A stretch of DNA of 41,627 bases from Desulfurococcales archaeon (lineage in GTDB: Archaea > Thermoproteota > Thermoprotei_A > Sulfolobales > Fervidicoccaceae): contig JALWDA010000082.1 of NCBI GenBank assembly GCA_027014955.1, forward strand, positions 1 through 41,627, read 5' to 3'. Shown here one piece after another: positions 30,424 through 38,781 of the stretch (positions are counted from its first letter, which is position 1; each line of letters begins with the position of its first letter). The notes beneath the pieces were generated by a model that was given only the letters and a program-made list of their open reading frames with translations, ran no database searches and was not told the DNA's origin. Both the position numbers and the translations under genes were made by a program.

Positions 30424-30846
30424 TCATTGGCCTATTATTGTTACGTGGATCCTACGCGTGTAACGTGGTCCGTCTAGTTCTAGTAGGAATATCTCCTGCC
30501 ATGTGCCTCTTACCAGTCTGCCCTCCCTTATAGGGAATACGCGTGCGTTACCAAATATGCTGGCCGCTATGTGGGCAGCAGCGTTGTCATCTATAATGTT
30601 ATGTTTCCACTCTCCGTTCCAGGGTATGTTGGTTTCAATCCACCTTACTATATCTTGTTTGAGGCCGCTTTCGTCTTCATTGGCTATTATGGATGCTGTG
30701 GCATGAGGAACATGTATTATGCAGATACCCTCTTTCACCCCGCTCCTTCCCACTATGTTTTCAACCTCTGTGGTAATGTTTATGAGCTGGGTTCTCTTGG
30801 AAGTTGTTAAAGTTATTTCTTCTGTGATTATCCTCGTCTCCCCCCA
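30424..30846 (-). CDS. UPF0047/YjbQ family protein, extended from the 109-aa ORF
   Basis: VPHATASIIANED...DDNAAAHIAASIFG...EGRLVRGTWQEIFLLELDGPR; frame is open upstream of the GTG at 30753 to a GTG at 30846, adding MGETRIITEEITLTTSKRTQLINITTEVENIV. Confidence 0.85.
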   Translation of the reverse strand, partial: WGETRIITEEITLTTSKRTQLINITTEVENIVGRSGVKEGICIIHVPHATASIIANEDESGLKQDIVRWIETNIPWNGEWKHNIIDDNAAAHIAASIFGNARVFPIREGRLVRGTWQEIFLLELDGPRYTRRIHVTIIGQ

Positions 30847-30979
30847 CCCCTAAGGCATTTTTGTATTTAAGACTGGTACAATACCCACGCTCCCACAGGC
30901 GAGGTAAAAAACCACCTTACTTGCCATCAATGATCAAGTAGTATTCTTGTACTGGAACCATTCTTGTAATAATCGCTTA

Positions 30980-31480
30980 CTAACTAGTGATCTTTTTCAA
31001 CGCTTCTATGGCTTTTATTGGATGTTCCTCTGCTTTTACGCCACGTATTATTTCTCGTATAACACCGTTCTCGTCTATTATGAAGGTCACTCTCTCAGCG
31101 CTTGGTCTCTTGCTTAGCCTTGTCCTCAGAACGCCATATTTTTTCGCAACCTCCCCCCTTTCGTCCGATAGTAGTTCGAATCTGAGGCCATATTTCTCCG
31201 CGAACCTCCTATTGGCGTTCACGCTATCAGTACTTATACCAAGCACGACAGCGTTGAGCTCCGTAATCCTGTCCAGGTGAGCGTTGAACGTCTCTGCTTC
31301 CCGCGTGCATCCTGGGGTCATGGCCCTAGGGTAGAAGTAGAGCACCACTCTTTTACCCCTTAGGCTAGAGAGCCTGATTTTCTCTCCAGTGTGTGCAGGC
31401 AGCTCGAAGTCCGGCGCGGGTTCTCCTACCTTCGCCTCCATTTCTGAGTCACCTTGCATATTTATTTCGCTCTCTTCCAC
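30980..31480 (-). CDS. Peroxiredoxin (BCP/PrxQ-like)
   Basis: PAPDFELPAHTGEKIRLSSLRGKRVVLYFYPRAMTPGCTREAETF; likely true start at 31441 (MEAKVGEPAP). Confidence 0.93.
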   Translation of the reverse strand: MEESEINMQGDSEMEAKVGEPAPDFELPAHTGEKIRLSSLRGKRVVLYFYPRAMTPGCTREAETFNAHLDRITELNAVVLGISTDSVNANRRFAEKYGLRFELLSDERGEVAKKYGVLRTRLSKRPSAERVTFIIDENGVIREIIRGVKAEEHPIKAIEALKKITS

Positions 31481-31503
31481 TTTTTCTATCTATTGGAAAA
31501 AGG

Positions 31504-31983
31504 GTGCTGGGCTTGCTTCGAGTAGGCGTGGGTGCGGTCGTATTACGTGATAGGAGTATTTTGCTCGTAAAAAGGAGGTATCCACCTAGCAAGGGTTATT
31601 GGAGCATACCAGGTGGCCACTTGAGGGAGGGGGAGAGCGTCTACGATGCGGCTTTGAGGGAGTTGGCAGAAGAGACTGGGCTAAGAGGTAGACCCCTGTG
31701 CGTGTCTTGCGTGGATGAACTCCTAGTTTATGGGAGCCAATCGGGAAAGTTGAAGACCCACTATGTTCTCGTGGATGTGGCTGTAGAGGTCGATGAGGGT
31801 TATGCGCCACGTCCTGGAAGCGATGCCCTTGACGCCAGATTCATGGATATTGACATGGTGCTAGCAAGAGAGGATGTAACCCTCAGCACTGTGTCTTTTT
31901 TGATACGGCTTGTCGATAAAGGGGGCCTGGAAAACCCCTGTGGTGGCATAGTACCTTCATCTAGGACAGTAGTGGTGGAATAG
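31504..31983 (+). CDS. NUDIX hydrolase
   Basis: GGHLREGESVYDAALRELAEETGLRG Nudix box; the ORF track extends upstream into prx, GTG at 31504 is the plausible start. Confidence 0.92.
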   Translation: MLGLLRVGVGAVVLRDRSILLVKRRYPPSKGYWSIPGGHLREGESVYDAALRELAEETGLRGRPLCVSCVDELLVYGSQSGKLKTHYVLVDVAVEVDEGYAPRPGSDALDARFMDIDMVLAREDVTLSTVSFLIRLVDKGGLENPCGGIVPSSRTVVVE

Positions 31984-31994
31984 GCTGACTAGGC

Positions 31995-32552
31995 TTATCC
32001 AGTAGCCTTCCTCTGAACTTCTATGACAATTACACGCCCCTTCTGTGTTGTTTTGGTAACTTTCCCGTCGGGGAAGTTTTTGAAAATGCCCTCAACGAGG
32101 CTTAGTGCATCATCGGGTTCCATGGCGATATCCACTGGCACTGTGGCTATCAGTGCAATGTTTCCCCTCATATCTTGGAAGAAAACGTTGTTCTTCCCCA
32201 GAATGAAGGATAGTAGAGAGTATGTAAGGCGAAGGGGATCGCTACCCTTCCCCAGCTTCGTGTACAGCAGCATCCCAATACTCTCTCCTAGTGTTCTCCA
32301 ATCTATCTTGCCTCCAAAGGTTTTTTCCAGGCAGAGCCTGAATCCGAGGCTCCTCAGCGTATCAATAACCACAAGTTCCAGTGCGGCCTCACGGGGGTCG
32401 TCATAGCCTGCCTTGTCTAGCAATATGGCTGCGTCAATTAGTGTGTTAGTGAAGGAGAAGAGAGTTGAACCCCGTTTTGCAGCTATCCGGTTAAGCTCCT
32501 CCGCCTTTCCAGAGTCGGCTGCAAGCATCTTCCTGTTAAGGGGCATCGCCAT
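31995..32552 (-). CDS. Hypothetical protein with RHH-like N-terminus, paralog of the adjacent gene
   Basis: beta-alpha-alpha-like N-terminus; shared IGMLL block with the 32578..33165 product. Confidence 0.65.
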   Translation of the reverse strand: MAMPLNRKMLAADSGKAEELNRIAAKRGSTLFSFTNTLIDAAILLDKAGYDDPREAALELVVIDTLRSLGFRLCLEKTFGGKIDWRTLGESIGMLLYTKLGKGSDPLRLTYSLLSFILGKNNVFFQDMRGNIALIATVPVDIAMEPDDALSLVEGIFKNFPDGKVTKTTQKGRVIVIEVQRKATG

Positions 32553-32577
32553 TACCTTCCCTTTATTATGGGCTAGT

Positions 32578-33165
32578 TTACCTTATTTTGCGGAAATCCG
32601 CTAAAATGAGACCAGGGTTGTAATCTACCTTCAGTTCTTCATAACCCATGGAAAACAGGGCTCCCCTTAGCAAATTTAGGGGGACCTCTATAAGTTTCTT
32701 TGAACGCCCGTGTATTATGAGGGCTATTTTCAGGCCCTTACCCTGTCGTTGCACCTTTATCTGGGAAGCTTCGGGGAAAAGCGCCCTTAGGAAGTATTCT
32801 ATCTTTACCTCGTCTCCCTGTTCCTCGTCGAGCGTGAGCAGCATCCCAATGTTGCGTCCAGTCTCCAGAGCCTCAGCAAGAGCCTCCCTGTACTCTTTTT
32901 CATCCATACTTTCTACAAGCTTGCTCAGTAGGGGCAGGGGCACCATGGTGAATCCTATGCGAGAGAAGGCCTTCTGTACAAAATACTCTTTGTCTACTGT
33001 GTTGAGATTCCCGTTGTTGAGAAGGGCTATCTTGATACCTTTCTCAACCAGCATGTTTATGAGGGTCTTAAAAGGCACTCCTATACTCGATGAAATAGAA
33101 TAGAGTTGTTCCACAAGATCAGCCTGGAGAGGAACCAGCTTAACATTTCTTCGGGGAGCCCCCAA
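32578..33165 (-). CDS. Hypothetical protein with RHH-like N-terminus, paralog of the adjacent gene
   Basis: NVKLVPLQADLVEQLYSISSSIGVPFKTLINMLVEKGI resembles beta-alpha-alpha RHH layout; same size and orientation as neighbour. Confidence 0.65.
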   Translation of the reverse strand: MGAPRRNVKLVPLQADLVEQLYSISSSIGVPFKTLINMLVEKGIKIALLNNGNLNTVDKEYFVQKAFSRIGFTMVPLPLLSKLVESMDEKEYREALAEALETGRNIGMLLTLDEEQGDEVKIEYFLRALFPEASQIKVQRQGKGLKIALIIHGRSKKLIEVPLNLLRGALFSMGYEELKVDYNPGLILADFRKIR

Positions 33166-33401
33166 ATGGTTCCACCACTCAAGACTTGGGGAGAACCTGT
33201 AGGTTTTTCTCGTTCTATCCTAATTATAGTTTTTACGCACCACTCTGAAACACGATGTTAAATCACACAAGAGGAAATACGTGACAGAGAATTTTGCTCA
33301 AACCGTTAGATAGCATCTGTAATATAACCCGGGTTAATATCATAAGGTGAATTAAAATAAAGTAGTTAACCTTATTTATTTTCTCTTAAATATTATGTTG
33401 T

Positions 33402-33407
33402 AAAAAA
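33402..33407 (-). terminator. Candidate oligo-U terminator downstream of the stalk-protein gene
   Basis: T6 run on the minus strand within AT-rich DNA just after the stop codon. Confidence 0.35.
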
Positions 33408-33415
33408 TATTTTGC

Positions 33416-34966
33416 TTAGGCGGATATCTTCTTGTTAATGAAGAACATTACTCCGAGGGCTATTAGTATGGCTATGATGCCTACAGCTATTCCAGCCTGG
33501 GCCAGACCCTTCGCTCCTGATACTGCCTGGACCTTATTGTTGAGGTCATTGACCTGGTTCTCAAGGTTAGCAAGCTTGTTGTCAAGGTTACCGAGTTTCT
33601 GGTTAAGTGCATCTACGTTGGATTGTAGCTGGTTAAGGTTGTTCTGTAGCTGGTTCAGCTGGCTCTGAAGGGCATTAATCGTGTTCTTGAGGTTATTCAC
33701 GTCATCCCTTACTAGGTTGACCTCGTTCCTAACGTTATCCACATCCGTCTTTTTGGCAAGGTCTCCAAGCTGCGCCTGTAGGTTCTGAACGGTTGCTTGC
33801 AGTGTATTGAGCTGGGTCTGGAGACTGTTGAGGTTATTCTGTAGCTGGCCTAGGCTCCCCGTGAGCTGATTTATCTGGTCAGTAAGCTGACCAACAGTGT
33901 CTGAGAGGCTGGTGACCTGGTCACTCAGCTGAGCAGTCTGGCCCTCGAGGTCGCCCAGTCTGGACTCAAGGTCTGTTACCTGGCCCTCCAGGTCCGCTAC
34001 TTGCTGACCTACGTTGACAAGAGTTATGAACTCTATTGTCTGAGAAGCCGTTTCTCCACCATAAGTGGCCTCAACAGTCAGCATACATGTCCTATCTAAC
34101 CCAGGTGCAGGTATCTGTACACTTCCTACGAACATACCTATATCGGCATCGTAGGTTAACTCAAACTCTATTGGTGGCAGACCCATTGCTGCCCTAGGGC
34201 CGCTTGTCAGATACCCTCTCACAGTAGCATCGCTAACTTCTGTGTTTCCATAGTATACCTTGGCCTTTACTTCCAAAGTCTCTCCCTCACGTGCAACTCC
34301 AAACAGAGGCTTGCCATCCCTAGTTATAGCCTCGATAACAACACTGAGCTTCTGTGTAGTGAGTACAACATCGGCTGTAAATGTACCGGGTATATTAGTT
34401 ACATCAACGGTTTCTACAACGGTGATGAAGCCCTCCTTCTCAACCTTAACTGTATAGGTGCCAACTTCGCCTACTGTTACTTCATATACGCCTGAGGCAT
34501 CGGTAACATCAACCGCAACAGTAGCTCCATCCATCAATACGGTTACAGTGGCTCCTTCAACAGGGTTACCTGCCTCGTCTATAACAGTTCCACGTATGGT
34601 TGCAAGGGGCGACACGAACTGAACTGTTGCCGTCGCTTCCTCCCCTGTAGCAGTATCTTTTACCGTGATGGTATAAGTTCCAAACGGAAACAGATTGTTG
34701 GCTTCACTGGGGAACGATAAAGGAGCAGCGCTGTAGGTACCATCATCGCTCACCCTTACCTGATCAAGTGCCACCAGGGCACCATTGGGGTTCTCGATAA
34801 CTATTGAGACTAGGGCATTAGGTGTCGCGAGGCCGCTTATAACAAGCTGTTCTCCCGGATAGTAGGTATCCTTCTCAGTTGATACGGTTATTGCTGCGAC
34901 AGGTACAAGTGCTAGCATTATCGCCAACCATGCTACTAGGATTATGCCATTTTTCCATTTTTTCAT
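33416..34966 (-). CDS. Secreted membrane-anchored coiled-coil protein (SlaB-like S-layer stalk candidate)
   Basis: Signal peptide, N-terminal beta/Ig-like region (KDTYYPGEQLVISG), carboxypeptidase-regulatory-like domain (IRGTVIDEAGNPVEGATVTV), ~160-aa Q/N/L coiled coil, C-terminal TM (AGIAVGIIAILIALGVMFFINKK). Confidence 0.85.
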   Translation of the reverse strand: MKKWKNGIILVAWLAIMLALVPVAAITVSTEKDTYYPGEQLVISGLATPNALVSIVIENPNGALVALDQVRVSDDGTYSAAPLSFPSEANNLFPFGTYTITVKDTATGEEATATVQFVSPLATIRGTVIDEAGNPVEGATVTVLMDGATVAVDVTDASGVYEVTVGEVGTYTVKVEKEGFITVVETVDVTNIPGTFTADVVLTTQKLSVVIEAITRDGKPLFGVAREGETLEVKAKVYYGNTEVSDATVRGYLTSGPRAAMGLPPIEFELTYDADIGMFVGSVQIPAPGLDRTCMLTVEATYGGETASQTIEFITLVNVGQQVADLEGQVTDLESRLGDLEGQTAQLSDQVTSLSDTVGQLTDQINQLTGSLGQLQNNLNSLQTQLNTLQATVQNLQAQLGDLAKKTDVDNVRNEVNLVRDDVNNLKNTINALQSQLNQLQNNLNQLQSNVDALNQKLGNLDNKLANLENQVNDLNNKVQAVSGAKGLAQAGIAVGIIAILIALGVMFFINKKISA

Positions 34967-35019
34967 GAGCGTTCACCATGTCCTTGATTTTCAGTTTATT
35001 AGGTATAGACAAACTTGAA

Positions 35020-35036
35020 TTATTAAATATATAGAT
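35020..35036 (-). promoter_or_regulatory. Candidate TATA region for the stalk-protein gene
   Basis: Minus strand reads ATATATTTAATAATTC about 55-70 nt upstream of the start codon. Confidence 0.35.
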
Positions 35037-35093
35037 TTTTACACCTAACCCGACGAAGCGATGCTATTTTGTATTATTCGGGAAAGGTTAATT

Positions 35094-35124
35094 AAAAAAC
35101 ATTTTTTATATTTTGTAAAAATTG
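35094..35124 (-). terminator. Candidate multi-U terminator region downstream of the large S-layer gene
   Basis: Several T-runs on the minus strand, including T6 at 35094-35099. Confidence 0.35.
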
Positions 35125-35143
35125 CTCAAATGGTCTCCAGAGC

Positions 35144-38100
35144 CTACTCGCTCACCGTTATCGTTAGCTGCAGAGGTTCTTCTGACAGCGGTTCTCTCTC
35201 TGCAAGGTTCCAGAAGAACACCTTCACCTCATACTCGCCAGGAGCTGCTGGTATCCATGGCACGTTAGCGATTGTGCTCTCACCAGCGTTGATGGTGATC
35301 CTCGCTGTGCTTATTCCAGCGGGGACTCCATTCTGATAGGCCACTAGTATGATGTCGACAGTGACAGACCTAGTAGTGTCGATGTTGGCCACGGGCACCT
35401 GTAGCAGTATTGGTGTTCCAGCTTTGGGTGTGGCAGGAGCACCTGTTATGTCAACCACACTAACCTCGTCGGGAGCGCCTGGGCTCACCGGTGTTGGCGT
35501 CGTGAAGCCTATCTGTAACATTACCTCGCTTGTGACCTTAGTGCTACCATCAGCGGCTATTGGGTCCTCATAGCTTATCTTGAGTATGTCACCTATGCTG
35601 AAGAATGGCGGGAATCTGTCGGTATCAATGGTGTATGGTGCTTCGAACACACCAGTATTGTCACCTGTCTCTATCAGTGTTATTATATCGCCAGCTGGGT
35701 CAACTGGCTGTAGCTCTCCTCCTACCATTCTCCAGCTTGTTATTGTCACATTGACTTGTTGCTGGCTGTTGGGATCTGTGTTCTGATCTGGGTCCACTAC
35801 TCTTATGATAATGTCCTCTTTGTCGTTGTAGAAGTCCTTCTGAGGCTCCACACTCACTTCACCGTCCCACGCAATTACTTGCAGCCATTTGACTACTGCC
35901 CTGCTATCGCCATCAGCTGCTACTGGGTCTACGAACCTGAAGACTATGTTGTCTGGAACTGTCACTTCTAGGGCAGTGTTGCCACTATCGGGGGTGTCCG
36001 TGTAGTTTAGCTGTATTGTTGCTTCGAATGTTGCTGGCTCGTCTGCCGGCTGTAGTGTGTTTATCCTGAGTTCGTCGTTGAGCATGCTTCTTATGTATAT
36101 CTCGTTTCCAGCTAGGTTAAGGTTGTTGCCATTCTCCCATGTTATTATATAGTCGGGGTCTTTGACGTATATGGTGACCAGGCTGTGAGGTCCGACACTT
36201 TCCACATCAGCTCCCAGTGATCCTATGTAGAACTCGGAGTCATGGGCGATGACCATGCCGCTAGCCTTTGCAGTATCGGGTCTCTGATAGGTGACGCTTG
36301 TTAGCGCGGTGAAGTTATCATAGTATGACAGCTGGAAGCTCTTGTAGGGGTCGGTTATATCGAAGGGAGCATCAACACCTACCCTGAATACTCCCTCGAA
36401 TATACCCGTGTTCGCTCCGGTTTCTGTTAATGTAGCCATTCCAGTAATATCACCGTCGACCTCTATGGTTACCTGCTCTTCAGCTGCACTGTCCGCGTTT
36501 TCGTCGGGCTCAACAAGTGTTATGTATATGTAGTCTCCCATAGAGAAGCTGGTGGCATTTATCGTTAGGGTCGCTGTACTGGGTCTTATGGTGGCAGTGT
36601 CTACATAGTCGTTTCCTGAGAATGTGTAAGTTACTTTAACCGTAGCTCCAACGAAGGGCAGTGGATCACTGCTGATGTCAACGGTGAACTGACCAACGAA
36701 TACACCAGTGTCAACGTCGGTCTCGACTAGGTTTCCTAGAGGTGTCAAGAATGGAGCAGCGCTGCGTGGCGTGCCGTTCCAAAGTATAACTTCTGCCGTT
36801 ATATCGGCGGGTGATATTGTGTCCTTTATTCCTGGATTGGTGTTAGCGAATGGGTTGTTGACGGTTACGTATACCGTGAATGTCCCGTCCTTTGGCATTG
36901 GGTATGTATCACGGTCGAGGGTTACGCTTATCTCTGGTCTCGATATTAATACCGTTGCGCTTGCAGTCTTCCCACTGTATAGGTCAACCCACCTGAATAC
37001 GACCTCATCACCATCAGTTGGCGGCTCGTCAAGCCATGTAAGGTCAAAGGTTGCCTGGAATACACCTGGCTCTACTTCTTCGAAGAAGATGAAGAAGTCT
37101 TCACTTGCATTGAATAGCACATTACCGTTGAGCAGGACTTCTAGGCGGCCTTGCTCGTTGTTTGCAAACGTTATGTTAAGAGGATCTGTAGCCGCAATTG
37201 CCTCACCAAAACTGTCAGTCGCGTCATCACCTCCGTCGTTGAGGTCCATGTCGGTTAATGTTAGGGTTACCTGCTCAGTTGGCAGCGCTTGTGTAGGTTC
37301 TACTGAGAGAGCTGGGTCATAATCCGTCATTGTTACGTCTCTAGCAGCTACGATACCGTCTGCTGACGGGTCATAGTAGTCTACGTTAATTGACCTAGGA
37401 GTATTAACATAGAACACTTTGTTGGCAGTATCAATGTCCTCAGTGTTGTCATAGTTCAGATACACCTTCCCTACAAACACACCAGTGTTATCATCGGTCT
37501 CTTCAAGGCCTACTATCATGTTGTTAGTAGCTGCCCCGAAGTCTGGATCTGTTATCGTCACGTTTACATATATCATGTCTTTCGCACCGGTATCTAGGTT
37601 GGCATCAGCGTCAGTAACCTCTATTGTTAGCTCAGTAGATAGGCTAACGGTAGATGGCAGACTTATTAGACCGTTTGTCCTCTGCAGGTACACGCTTGCA
37701 CTTGTGTCGTCTTCGCTTATTATTTCTATGTGGTCAAAAGGTATAGTGTTGTTGGCGATGGTTGTGAAGTTGACCCATGTGTAGACATTACCCATGTAGT
37801 CTTGTGTTAGGTTATAATATTCCATACCACTGGTAGTGTACCCGAGTTTATCAAATATGTCATGAAGCGTTATGCTTCCTTTGAAGTGAGCGGTGTTGGC
37901 ACCAGTCTCTGTTACTGGGACCGAGAGCGTGGTGGAAGCTACTTTGTAGACGTCGCCTAGCCTGTCAACTAGTGTAAAGTTAAGCTCATAGGTGAAGGAC
38001 TCGGCGCTAGTGGGGTCTTTGTTATAGTCCTGGTCATGTATAGTGACGTATATTGTCGCATTGCCGAAGGCTGGTACATTTTCTCTGTCAAGTAACACTT

Positions 38101-38653
38101 GTGCTGTGAAGGGCTTGTATGTTATCGTGACTGTAACAGTCCCTCCGGGTCCTATGTATTCGAATGTTATTTGATCGTCCTCGGCTAGAGTTACCTCAAA
38201 GTCGTTGCCGGTGCCATTGTATAGGAACTGGCTGACAAGCGGGTTCTGAGGAGTTGCAGGAACATTCGTTGAGTTGAATATTACATATGCAACGAATACA
38301 CCGCTTGAACCCACTTCCTTCAGCTCAATTGAGTCCTGTATTACTCCGTTTTTGTACATGTTGACTGTTATGTTACCCGAGCCTGCTCTTGCTGTGTCTG
38401 TCACCTTCACTTCTATCCATGTTCCATTGATGAAGTAGCCTCCGTGGGGGTCGGCTGATGTCTGTATTGTCGGTGTGGCTGCTTGGGCTGGCGTGAGGGG
38501 TACTAGTGGTAAGGCCATTAGGATTACTAGTATGAGGGAGAGGATTTTCCTTGTTTCCATAACGGTTTCCCCCATGTGATTACCTTGTCCAGGTCGTGTT
38601 TTATGATAGAGTGTTAGTGTGTTTATAACTGATTTGACTACATTTGTATACAA
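35144..38653 (-). CDS. Large secreted multi-domain beta-repeat protein (S-layer lattice candidate, SlaA-like)
   Basis: Signal peptide METRKILSLILVILMALPLVPLTPAQA; about 8 modules with DxDxNxD loops and ETGxNTGVFxG-type motifs; no C-terminal TM; likely start ATG near 38575. Confidence 0.85.
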   Translation of the reverse strand: MYTNVVKSVINTLTLYHKTRPGQGNHMGETVMETRKILSLILVILMALPLVPLTPAQAATPTIQTSADPHGGYFINGTWIEVKVTDTARAGSGNITVNMYKNGVIQDSIELKEVGSSGVFVAYVIFNSTNVPATPQNPLVSQFLYNGTGNDFEVTLAEDDQITFEYIGPGGTVTVTITYKPFTAQVLLDRENVPAFGNATIYVTIHDQDYNKDPTSAESFTYELNFTLVDRLGDVYKVASTTLSVPVTETGANTAHFKGSITLHDIFDKLGYTTSGMEYYNLTQDYMGNVYTWVNFTTIANNTIPFDHIEIISEDDTSASVYLQRTNGLISLPSTVSLSTELTIEVTDADANLDTGAKDMIYVNVTITDPDFGAATNNMIVGLEETDDNTGVFVGKVYLNYDNTEDIDTANKVFYVNTPRSINVDYYDPSADGIVAARDVTMTDYDPALSVEPTQALPTEQVTLTLTDMDLNDGGDDATDSFGEAIAATDPLNITFANNEQGRLEVLLNGNVLFNASEDFFIFFEEVEPGVFQATFDLTWLDEPPTDGDEVVFRWVDLYSGKTASATVLISRPEISVTLDRDTYPMPKDGTFTVYVTVNNPFANTNPGIKDTISPADITAEVILWNGTPRSAAPFLTPLGNLVETDVDTGVFVGQFTVDISSDPLPFVGATVKVTYTFSGNDYVDTATIRPSTATLTINATSFSMGDYIYITLVEPDENADSAAEEQVTIEVDGDITGMATLTETGANTGIFEGVFRVGVDAPFDITDPYKSFQLSYYDNFTALTSVTYQRPDTAKASGMVIAHDSEFYIGSLGADVESVGPHSLVTIYVKDPDYIITWENGNNLNLAGNEIYIRSMLNDELRINTLQPADEPATFEATIQLNYTDTPDSGNTALEVTVPDNIVFRFVDPVAADGDSRAVVKWLQVIAWDGEVSVEPQKDFYNDKEDIIIRVVDPDQNTDPNSQQQVNVTITSWRMVGGELQPVDPAGDIITLIETGDNTGVFEAPYTIDTDRFPPFFSIGDILKISYEDPIAADGSTKVTSEVMLQIGFTTPTPVSPGAPDEVSVVDITGAPATPKAGTPILLQVPVANIDTTRSVTVDIILVAYQNGVPAGISTARITINAGESTIANVPWIPAAPGEYEVKVFFWNLAEREPLSEEPLQLTITVSE

Positions 38654-38781
38654 GTTATGTGTTTTGCCGTGAACAATGCAACACTATTGCGTGAGGCTAA
38701 AGCGGTCATTAAAGAAGTAGTGAGAATCAAGAAACACAGCCCACATCTAAAGACTGATGCTTTTCATTGCGTTGAGTATAT

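Noticed and set aside
35144-38653. Many plus-strand ORFs (60-204 aa) antisense to the S-layer gene
   Set aside because: Ser/Val/Thr-rich translations typical of the antisense frame of a repetitive beta-protein gene; no independent family signal
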